A DNA stretch of 20,664 nt, from positions 32,020 to 52,683 of the forward strand of contig JBNGIO010006101.1 of the NCBI GenBank assembly GCA_049999805.1. Direction: 5' to 3'. Positions within the stretch are counted from its first letter, which is position 1. Each line of letters begins with the position of its first letter. This stretch comes from Folioceros fuciformis. Lineage: Eukaryota; Anthocerotophyta; Anthocerotopsida; Anthocerotales. Below the pieces are notes generated by a model. That model worked only from the letters and a program-made list of their open reading frames with translations, ran no database searches and was not told where the DNA came from. The position numbers and the translations under genes were made by a program. Below, piece by piece: positions 1-7,516 of the stretch.

Positions 1-30
1 GACGCGGAGGCACCTCCCACACTCTTGGCT

Positions 31-1347
31 ATGGCTGCACTGGCTCCTCTCGCCTGCTCCGCTGCGGTGTCCATCGGCGGGGCGAGGCGCGCGCCCGCTG
101 GGGCCGCCCGTTCTGACGCGGGGCCGAGGATGAAGGTGAAGGTGACGCCCGCGGTGGTGATAGGAGCCGGGAGGATGGGCCAGGCTCTGCTCGACATGGG
201 AGCGGGAGAGGATTTGCTGCTGCGCCGGGGGGAGCGGGTGCCCGACGGCGGGAGCGGCCCTATCCTGGTGTGCACTCGGAATAATGACCTGGACGCCGTG
301 GTGGACGCCACTCCGGAGTCGCGACGGGATGGTATCTTCTTTCTTGTGCTGTGGAAAGCACCGTGCGTTTAACTGCTGCACCATGCTGGGTGCTGACATC
401 CAACAGATTTGGTGTTCATTCAGAATGGGATGCTGGAGCCGTGGCTGGAGAGGCGGGGATTGCCGCACGCCACGCAGGTTTTGGCTTACTTTGCCGTGTC
501 TAAGCTCGGGGAAGCTCCAGTGGATGGCAAGACGGATGTCAATCCCGAAGGCCTTACTGCTGCGTCGGGAAAATGGTCCCAGGCTGTTGCAGCGCGTCTT
601 CGAGGGGCCGGCCTTTCTTGCAAGGTCAGCTCAGCTGATTGGCATTGAGCACGCCATGGCTCAGCAGCTTTTGGAATGCATGCCGCCGCAGCAGCTCATG
701 GGGACTCTCGCTCAGGTTTTGGCAGGAGTAGAGTTCCAGAAAGCCATGCTCGAGAAGTTGATATGGCTCTGCGCCTTCATGCTTGTCGGTGCTCGGCATC
801 AAGGTGCCACAGTAGGAGAGGTAGAGCGAATCTATCGCGACGAGGTCAGGTTTGCTGCATTGCCCTGCCTTCGTCTTCGTCATTTGTCGATGTCAATGCG
901 TGTCCTGTTCTCATGAAACTTACTTCATTCATCCTGTGTTGAGCCATGTCTTTGTCCTTGTGTTGAGCCATGTCTTTGTCCTTTCTTTTCAGGTCGAGAA
1001 GCTTATCTTGGAATTAGCTACAGCAGCGTCTTTAAACAACAAGGGACTTCAATTCGATGCCGGTCTTGAGGAGAGGCTGTGTGCGTATGCCCGCTCAGTC
1101 TCCCATTTCCCCACGGCCGTGAAAGAGGTTGGTTCTTCAACGCACCTTGCCTCCTCCCTTTCGTGACTTTGGCCGCCCTGATCGATTTGGTCACCGTACT
1201 GTGTTTTGTGGTGCCGTTTTCGAGATGCAGTTTGAGTGGAGGAACGGGTGGTTTTATGCCATTTCGCTGGCATGCCTTGAGAAAGGAGACCATGATCCAG
1301 CTCCTCTCCACACGTCGTGGCTCAAGGAACTAGGCATTGTTGTGTAA
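31..1347 (+). CDS. Rossmann-fold NAD(P)-binding oxidoreductase-like protein, five exons, probably plastid-targeted
   Basis: Exons 31-331, 407-624, 716-844, 993-1127 and 1231-1347 join in frame into 299 codons plus TAA (1345-1347). All four introns (75-148 nt) are GT-AG. The ATG at 31 is the first one, and the frame is also open upstream to the window edge. Residues 1-35 are rich in Ala, Arg and Ser with few acids, which suits a chloroplast transit peptide. A dinucleotide-binding motif GAGRMG lies at residues 45-50, after a hydrophobic strand (AVVI). Later blocks FIQNGMLEPW, TDVNPEGLTA, KLIWLCAFMLVGARH and EWRNGWFY look strongly conserved and recall a plant family related to ketopantoate reductase / 6-phosphogluconate-dehydrogenase-like folds. 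Substrate is unknown. The acceptor of exon 5 could also lie 6 nt upstream, adding Met-Gln. The intact frame argues for a working gene. Confidence 0.82.
936..983 (+). repeat. perfect 24-bp tandem duplication inside intron 3
   Basis: The unit starting GTGTTGAGCCATGTC occurs twice without mismatch (936-959 and 960-983), just before the polypyrimidine stretch and the acceptor at 991-992 of the Rossmann-protein gene. Absence of divergence implies a recent slippage or duplication event. It changes intron length only. Confidence 0.9.
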
Positions 1348-2167
1348 GACCATGTGTCACCGCGACTGGATTTTAGCTCCAGTATCTGCAATATATAACT
1401 GTCTGTACACATGTATCCTCCCCCCCTCTCGCACTCACTTCTATGTCCTTGTCATGCTTGTGGGCCAAGTTATCTCCCGCCTGCCGCTCTGGGAGGCTTG
1501 CTTGCAAGGTACACACACATGCATACATAGCGACCGCCGGGCTTGCGCCGGCTGCAACGTCCTTCATGCACACAACAAACAGGACCCTGCCCATCAAATC
1601 CCCGAAGTGCGGCGGAGTACGCTCAGAATCACTATATTTCCAATCGAGTGACAGTTCGACCCACCTGAGTCTCGAAAGTACCACGCGACGTGCCTATATG
1701 CCCGGAGTGGAGAGTGCGCAGCCCCAATTTACCATTGTGTACTCAAGTTGGACTCTACCGGATTTGAGGGCACACACTTTCGTGTATTTCACTAACGGGG
1801 TACATCATTGGATAAAAACAAACCCTAGTGCATGAAGCTTCTTCTATGCACGGACGATCTCTTGCCAATTGCCGGCCATGGAGCTTCTTGTGTGCACGGA
1901 AGATCCTCTGCCCAACCGCTGGTATGTAAGTTTCATGGACCACGCAGCCAGCAACCCTCAACACGCAGACCATGCCAACGATTGCTCCTCACTCTCTATT
2001 CATCTTCCTGCGCCTCGACTCTGGCAGCACAGATCTTGATGATTGCCTGACCACGCGCTACGCAACTGGTCTTGTCGTGAGTGACGGAAATGACAGCCTC
2101 TACTTAGCCCCAAAATCGCAAACGCTCGATCGTCCTACCTACCCTATCCAGGGGGAGGGAGCTTTGC
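1348..2167. other. intergenic DNA, no gene seen
   Basis: This is the 3' flank of the Rossmann-protein gene. Open frames here are short, mutually overlapping on both strands and without recognisable motifs. A diverged direct repeat of about 36 bp is visible: the segment beginning CATGAAGCTTCTTC near 1831 recurs as CATGGAGCTTCTTG near 1878, both followed by TGCACGGA and a run ending TCTTGCC or TCTGCCC. No tRNA-like or further snRNA-like sequence was found by eye. Confidence 0.5.
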
Positions 2168-2174
2168 AAAAAAA
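2168..2174 (-). terminator. RNA polymerase III terminator of U6
   Basis: Seven consecutive A on the plus strand give a T7 run on the coding strand, directly after GGTCCAAAT at the U6 3' end. This is the normal Pol III stop for U6. Confidence 0.85.
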
Positions 2175-2270
2175 TTTGGACCATTTCTCGATTTGTGCGT
2201 GTCATCCTTGCGCAGGGGCCATGCTAATCATCTCTGTATCGTTCCAATTTTATCAGATGTCCCGAAGGAC
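2171..2270 (-). ncRNA. U6: U6 spliceosomal snRNA, variant copy
   Basis: Reading the minus strand from 2270, the sequence follows plant U6 almost base for base. It has a 5' stem closed by UUCG, then GATAAAATTGGAACGATACAGAGA, the ATTAGCATGGCCCCTGCGCAAGG core containing the catalytic AGC, and the GACACGCACAAATCGAGAAATGGTCC 3' part ending in a T run. It acts as the RNA catalytic core of the spliceosome. Differences from the plant consensus as I know it: the 5' hairpin stem has lost one base pair (a C and its partner G are both absent), a C-to-T follows in the ACATC region, and the base just after ACAGAGA is T instead of A. The core otherwise looks intact, so this may be a functional divergent copy or a young pseudogene. 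Confidence 0.93.
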
Positions 2271-2293
2271 GTAGAAGGGCAGTGGCAACGAGG

Positions 2294-2303
2294 TTATTTA
2301 AAA
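2294..2303 (-). promoter_or_regulatory. TATA-like box of the U6 gene
   Basis: TTTTAAATAA on the minus strand lies 24-33 nt upstream of the U6 first base, the position expected for the plant U6 TATA element. About 27 nt further upstream (near 2331-2341) the sequence ACCCATACTA is only a poor match to the plant upstream sequence element, so promoter strength is uncertain. Confidence 0.55.
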
Positions 2304-2985
2304 TGACGGATTACTATTTGCTCCTAGTATGGGTTATATGGCTGCGAACATTGGTATCCGAAAAAGGACGGAGACAAGCGGCTGCGACGCAAGCTACCAA
2401 CAAACCCCACAAAACTCCAACCGACAGTACAAGATAGAGATGGAAGAGCAAGTTGACAGCTTGCAGATTCCCGGGATCGCCGCCTTCACTTGGACACATA
2501 ACAGCGTTACAAGTGCATGAGACAGTAGGTAGCAGGAATCTCCATCATAACAAGAACAGAGCAAACGGCATGTGAAACAGCATGGAATCCTTGGCGCAGA
2601 TGGCAATCGGATATGGGACTCACAACACTTGATCACAGGTCGAGATGTGCGTCTCTGCAGAGGGAGTGGGAGTAGAGCAGGACTGGGAAGCCCAAGCACC
2701 GGTGGCCCCGATCTGAGATATTCAAGCGACCCTTCGGTTTGGTGCAACTGCCTGGAATCCCTCAGTCACGTCAATTCTGATATCGTCTAGGGTCCTCCGA
2801 GATGGAATGGTAAGAACTAAGAAGGCAGCAACCAGGTGCAGGCCACATTGTTCATCATTGACTTCACTGCCTCAACTTGCAGGCAGCCACCCACAGCAGG
2901 CCCGAGCAAGGTGACCTGTGACTAGTTACTGCTCTTCTCAGATCATACCCATTCCCATCCTGCCTCCCCTGCTGCGTCTCCTCTC

Positions 2986-3009
2986 GTCCGGGTCCGGGTC
3001 CGGGTCCGG
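2986..3009 (+). repeat. GTCCGG hexamer microsatellite, four units
   Basis: GTCCGG is repeated four times without interruption, followed by GTAG. It is a GC-rich microsatellite in intergenic DNA. Confidence 0.9.
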
Positions 3010-3031
3010 GTAGATGCCTGGAGACAAACAA

Positions 3032-3066
3032 GACGGAAGACATAAGACGGAAGACGGAAGACGGAA
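3032..3066 (+). repeat. 7-bp tandem repeat (GACGGAA), five units
   Basis: Five consecutive 7-bp units, four reading GACGGAA and one GACATAA, lie 20 bp after the GTCCGG microsatellite. Confidence 0.85.
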
Positions 3067-3804
3067 GATGCACCCGTGCATGCAATGCCAGGATGGAGTG
3101 CTTACTGCAATAGTCTGTATCCACTCGCCAGCTAATCCCCCCGTCCATTTCAAGAATCTCCTGGGTGGTTCACCTCCACGTTTTCCTTCTTTCTCTCCGG
3201 ATATGGTCCGATCTCCTGCCTACCCACCACCATCCATACAGGTGGAAAGAATGCGGCTATCTGCCTCTAACTTCTGTCCTTCGGGGGTCACTGAATGGCA
3301 AGGGGACGCAAAAATCACAGCTTCCATCATGACTTCCTGTCCTGTCCCCAAAGTCCCCAGAATTTTTAACTCCCCACTCATCCATCAGTCATGATATATA
3401 CCCTTCCTTCCACCGCACGAACTCCGTTCAAATTCACCTGCGATCGGGGCCGGTGAGGACGCCGAGCCTCCTCTCGAAGAATGGCCCTCCACGAGTCGGC
3501 ACACCGCGAAAAGGAGCTAGTGTGTTTGCCTAGGCAATTCTTCCTGTGTTTCAAAAATCGGCCCAAATCGATGGACGTGAAACAAGTGGCCAACGAGGCT
3601 ACCTCCCCCTCCATGCACGTTCCTACTCCAGCCTTGCACTCCGGAGACCGTGGCGCAGCCACGATTCGCGTTTCTCTTCCTCACAACTGGTGAAAACATC
3701 AGTCGACCTTTATGTGGGCCCATCGTCATGCTTTACTGAGGGTACCGAGCTATTCCTTGACAACAGAGTCTACATATGTACATACATGCTTTCCTGTGCT
3801 AACT

Positions 3805-3945
3805 AGTGTCAACAGAAATGCATCTGCACGATTCCTGCTTGTTCTGTTGACAAGAAAGAACAGAATTGAATCTGCACGGATGCTCCATGCTTTGTCTGTT
3901 GACAATTGTAAATAGAAAATCATCTGCACAAGTGCTCCTTTCGTG
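3805..3945 (+). repeat. approximately 52-bp tandem repeat, three diverged copies
   Basis: Each copy has a version of TGTTGAC or GTCAACAG, then AGAA, then ATCTGCACRA and a TGCT tail. The three ATCTGCAC cores are near 3822, 3870 and 3921. Divergence between copies suggests an old duplication. No coding sense is apparent. Confidence 0.6.
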
Positions 3946-4125
3946 CTCTAGAGTCCCAGCTGTGCTCCATGTTTCCAGCACAGAGGGGGCCTAGCTGCTT
4001 TTGCGTAAAAGGAGACTGCAAAGTGTAGTTATAGCTGGAGGTCCTTCATGGTAGGAGATCCGGCTATAAAAGACGCTGTGCCCAAAACAAATCTCACCGT
4101 ACAGGTGAATTAAGGTGAAAGAGTC

Positions 4126-5814
4126 CTACAACCAGGGGGTCTTATTGCGGCCAAAATCAAGCTCTTCACCCGCCCTGGTGGAATGAAGCCGTCCTCCTGC
4201 CCAGCCGTTGTTCATGACGACTGATCTAGCTGGGGCTCCGGCGACACGACTCCCTTCGACATAGTCGACACGTTCAGGTAAGCCAGCTGCTACACGTCCC
4301 TTCCTGATCGCCCGCTGCTCCTCGATGTCCTTCCTAAGCCATTTCTCCACCGTCCTCTGCAAAACACATCATCGGTTGTGGATTACCTCATGTTCAACTA
4401 CGCTGCAGACAACTCGTCCTCTTCACTGACGACACCTACCATGAGCGACAGCGTCTGTAGCTCTTCTATTTCCCGGACGGGTTTAGCGAACTGGAGGGTT
4501 CCATTAGCGATAAATGCCTGTACGAGGATTGAAAGCCACTACGTGAGCCAGTACCGAGACTAATGGTGGTCACAGAAAACATATCATCAGCTTACTATGT
4601 GTGAAGGCCACGACTCCAGGCCATCGAAAATGTGGGTGGCATAAATAATGGTAGCCCCTCTTTCCTCGCATTCAGATGTGAGAAAGGACAACAAATCGGC
4701 TCTTGCCAAGACGTCCAAGTCGACTGTTATCTCATCCAAGAGTAGGACCTGCTCATGGAAACAAAAACCTGTTAGATAAAAGTATGACACAACGGGTTTC
4801 TACCAAAGCTCTGAAAGGGTTAGCTGGGCCTACTCGATGAAGGCACTTTCTACCTCTAACTAACTGAGACAGAGAGCAGAGAACCTTAAAGGGCCTGAGG
4901 AGACCCATGCAAATCTGAACTCTCCTCCTTTGACCATCCGACACCCTGTGCAACCGCCAGGTGAGGTCGATATCCAAAACCTGAGAAGAAAAGAAGAGCT
5001 TCAGGAGAAAACCAACCTTATGTCGTAATCCTGAACTACATGTACCAGTGCACACTCTCCCACACTTTCTTACTTTTACGAGCCGTTTTCTTCGTTCAGG
5101 ATCAATGCCTTGAACCCCAAAGATCATCTTCTCGGCGGACACATCCATCTGGAGAGGGACATCGAATCCAGCAAATGCTACATCCCTCCTCCACTGCAAC
5201 GTCAGCAGCGACGTGAGGCAGAAACCCTCCTCCACAAACGATCATCAACAAATCCCCGAATCCAAACCCTACATCTCCAGGGGCGGGGAAGTGCAACACC
5301 TTCCTGTCACCTCAGGTCCGTGCCTGCCCCAGACCTACGTCAAGCTGAAGTGGTAAAGCAAAACTCCAAAACCCCCGGTTCCTGGGAGCCCTCATCTTAC
5401 CTCTCCTCCCAGATAGGAAAGACTTCCACTAGATACAAGAGCCGTGTCATGGAACGGAGACTTGCCTAGCACACGAATCATGCCCGGATCCACCATGTGC
5501 TTTCCACCGATGATCTTCAGCAACGTGGTCTTCCCTGTCACACATTGCATCACCAGCTTAAGACCAGCTCGCGCGGATACGCATCACCGCATCCCACCAG
5601 ACCCCCAGATCACAAAAATCACAAAGAAATGGCAGCTACCTGCGCCGTTGGCCCCGATGAGCAGGCACCGCTGTCCTGCCGCCAACGATAACGAGAAGTT
5701 CTGGATGAGCGGCTTCGCTCCAGGCGGAGGCGCGCCATCGATCCCGGGATAAGTGAACTGCAGATCCGTCACCACCACGGCGGGCTCCTCCGGCTTCACA
5801 ACGCCAGGTCCCAT
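4126..5814 (-). CDS. ABCI20/21: soluble ABC ATPase, plant ABCI19/20/21 group (CAF16-like), seven exons
   Basis: Minus-strand exons 5814-5640, 5534-5401, 5193-5074, 4980-4885, 4748-4596, 4517-4440 and 4356-4126 join into 328 codons plus TAG. All introns (78-207 nt) are GT-AG with matching phases. The protein is one nucleotide-binding domain without membrane segments. Walker A GANGAGKT (residues 54-61) is split by the first intron; the signature is VSDGQ (156-160); Walker B is LLLDE (177-181); the H-loop histidine is at 214 in YATHIFDG. The C-terminal NNGWAGGRL block is typical of this plant group as I know it. Arabidopsis relatives are cytosolic or ER-associated and linked to cytokinin responses; yeast Caf16 is the distant relative. 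The start at 5814 has G at +4 and gives the usual length. The frame is open upstream to a GTG, so a longer N-terminus is possible. Confidence 0.93.
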
Positions 5815-5974
5815 GGGCTCCAGATTCGCTTCCCGCACCCCGCTCAGATCCCGGGAACTCACTGCTGTAAGAATACATGACGCGCACTTACCACTGGCGT
5901 CAGAAAACGAAGAAACGTATTGTACGAACGTCCGGAAAGGCCGGAAAGAATTCGGATTGTATCGGGTACGTTCG

Positions 5975-6089
5975 ACGACCTCGTAAAACTTGGCTGTCAG
6001 GGATATCCACGCTTTTATAAATCAGGTGGCCAGGTCCGGGCCCCACTGACACTGTCCTTGTGCCCCTGTGTATACGGTGCATGTATGTG
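5975..6089 (-). repeat. copy A of a sequence shared by two promoters
   Basis: On the minus strand this contains, in order, ACATACATGCACCGTAT, GCACAAGG, the block GTGGGGCCCGGACCTGGCC followed by ACCTGAT (6046-6021), and GTGGATATCC. The same blocks occur in the same order upstream of the nucleosidase-like gene (12267-12430). The long block matches in 23 of 26 positions. GTGGGGCC fits the class I TCP factor consensus GTGGGNCC, and CACCTG is an E-box. Whether it is a promoter module or a mobile sequence is open. Confidence 0.6.
6012..6019 (-). promoter_or_regulatory. candidate TATA box of the ABC gene
   Basis: TATAAAAG is read on the minus strand at 6019-6012, about 200 nt upstream of the ABC start codon. 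It allows a 5' leader of roughly 170 nt. It sits inside the segment that resembles the upstream region of the nucleosidase-like gene. Confidence 0.5.
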
Positions 6090-6115
6090 ACATCATACAT
6101 GCCCCGTATACACAG
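6066..6115. repeat. near-perfect 22-bp inverted repeat (hairpin)
   Basis: The left arm 6066-6087 (starting CTGTGTATACGG) and the right arm 6094-6115 pair in 21 of 22 positions around the 6-nt loop TGACAT. It lies about 250-300 bp upstream of the ABC start and about 300 bp left of the retroelement primer site. It overlaps the edge of shared-promoter copy A. It could form a stem-loop in either transcript or in DNA. Confidence 0.9.
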
Positions 6116-6327
6116 TATAGGCTTGACCGGGCTACCGGTTGTGTCTGCCAGCGAGTTGCCAGTGGGTTGTAGGAACTAGGGTTTAGGTACTGAAATCTTG
6201 ATTTGCTTACACCGCAGTGCCCCAAAAGGGCGTTCTTAGAGGGACAAGGCTGATCCCAGCTGACTTGACGCTCCACCAAATTCCTTAGATGGAAAGGGTG
6301 ATCCCAGCTGACCTTGCGTACCACCGA

Positions 6328-6417
6328 ATGATGTGCGTTGTATTGCTAACCTGTCATGGATTTTGATTTGCCAATGAAAGAATTTTTTTACATCCTAACT
6401 TTGGATGCTTGCTTAGT
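6328..6417 (+). repeat. possible remnant of 5' LTR end
   Basis: The last 25 bp or so before the PBS (6392-6414) match 11643-11665 in 20 of 23 positions, and weaker similarity continues back to ATGATGT at 6328, paired with 11577. I infer that these are the 3' ends of the two LTRs. Sequence left of 6328 does not resemble the right LTR. Confidence 0.4.
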
Positions 6418-6430
6418 TGGTATCAGAGCA
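6418..6430 (+). other. primer binding site for initiator tRNA-Met
   Basis: TGGTATCAGAGCA is the standard plant retrotransposon PBS, complementary to the 3' end of initiator methionine tRNA. It lies 18 bp before the gag start. Confidence 0.9.
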
Positions 6431-6447
6431 TAGTCTATTCCTCCAAG

Positions 6448-7516
6448 ATGGCTAAGCGCCAAAGGATGCAAATACGAGAGGTTTCTCCTAATCCCCCGCC
6501 TCAACAACTCGAGGAAAATCAAGGCAAGGAGATGCCGCCTACCGACTCAGCAGGACCATCCGGAGACAAATCTGAAGATTGGAAGACACAGATGATGGTA
6601 GCTTTACGACAAATTCTCCCCGAAGTATTGCCGGAAGTTCTCCAAGATTTGACAGCATCTGGGAAAAAGGCAAGGAAGGATCCACAGCCTATAGCTCTAC
6701 AAAATGAGGAAGCGGAAGACAATCAGGATCCTTTTCATATCTTCGAAGCAGTTCCGAGGGCAAATCTGAAGTTGACCGTGCCAGATAAGTATGAGGGAGT
6801 AAGGGATCTACAAGCTATTGATTCCTGGATTTACTCTATTAAAAGCTATCTTGCTTCATATGGCTTGGAGCCTAAGCATTACTTAGGAATTGTGAGCAAC
6901 TTTCTCAAAGGGTATGCTTTGGTGTGGTGGCGAAGTTATTGTGCTAATGTAGCCCAGGGAAATCGAGCACACACCATCACAGACTGGGCATCTTTTAAAG
7001 AGGCCTTGAAGAAGCAGTTCCAACCTGCGAATGCTTTACACTTGAGCCGGCAGCTGCTTGATAATATAAAGCAGACAGGTATTGTACGAGAATATTCCAA
7101 TGACCTTGGCAGAGGCTATAATAGCAGCAGATGCTATCCCAGATACCTTTCATTCCAACACATCCAACTCCTTAAGAAGATTTTGAGGTAATACCCGTGG
7201 ACGGTATATGCAAACTAGGGTTTCTTCCAATAATGTTGCAAGAGGGACTCCCAAGGATAATGAAAGGAGTACAGTTGCAAGAGGCAACTCCAGTGCGAGC
7301 TTCCGTGGGAGAAATCGAGGAGTGCGCAGGGGGCGCGGACCTCAGAGAACAGTGACAATGGGTTCTCGGAAAGGAGTTTGTTTTACTTGTGGAGAGCCGG
7401 GACATTACGCAAATGAATGCCCCAATACTCAACAAACTTTGAATGTTGTTCAAGACAACCCACAGCCCCAAAGACTCAGGATTACAGAAGTATCCGGATC
7501 TGAAAATCCCAAATGA
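6448..7516 (+). pseudogene. gag: broken gag of the gypsy element
   Basis: The start ATG at 6448 follows the PBS directly. The frame runs through a capsid-like region (YALVWWRSY, ITDWASFKEALKKQF) to VREYSND near 7103. There the coherent sequence jumps to another frame (PMTLAEAIIAADAIPD), so a piece of gag has been lost; the reading frame left behind ends at 7191. In the downstream frame a TGA lies at 7184-7186. Then comes a basic RGRNRG-type stretch and a zinc knuckle CX2CX4HX4C (7379-7420, CFTCGEPGHYANEC), ended by TGA at 7514-7516. Gag normally forms the particle and binds the element RNA. This copy cannot encode it whole. Confidence 0.85.

Larger units (their letters stand above)
2345..4125. 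other. intergenic DNA with simple and short tandem repeats, no gene seen
   Basis: No open frame here has a recognisable motif or plausible exon chain. Visible structure: a GTCCGG hexamer array (2986-3009), a 7-bp GACGGAA array (3032-3066), and a roughly 52-bp unit in three diverged copies at about 3805-3945. A plus-strand TATAAAAG sits at 4065-4072, but I see no plus-strand gene downstream of it. The ABC gene ends at 4126 from the other side. Confidence 0.5.

Noticed and set aside
3014-3394. 126-codon plus-strand frame in the intergenic region
   Set aside because: It begins within a 7-bp tandem repeat, has no recognisable domain, and has overlapping frames of similar size on the other strand.
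4065-4072. Plus-strand TATAAAAG as a promoter
   Set aside because: No plus-strand gene follows; the downstream sequence is the antisense of the ABC gene's last exon.
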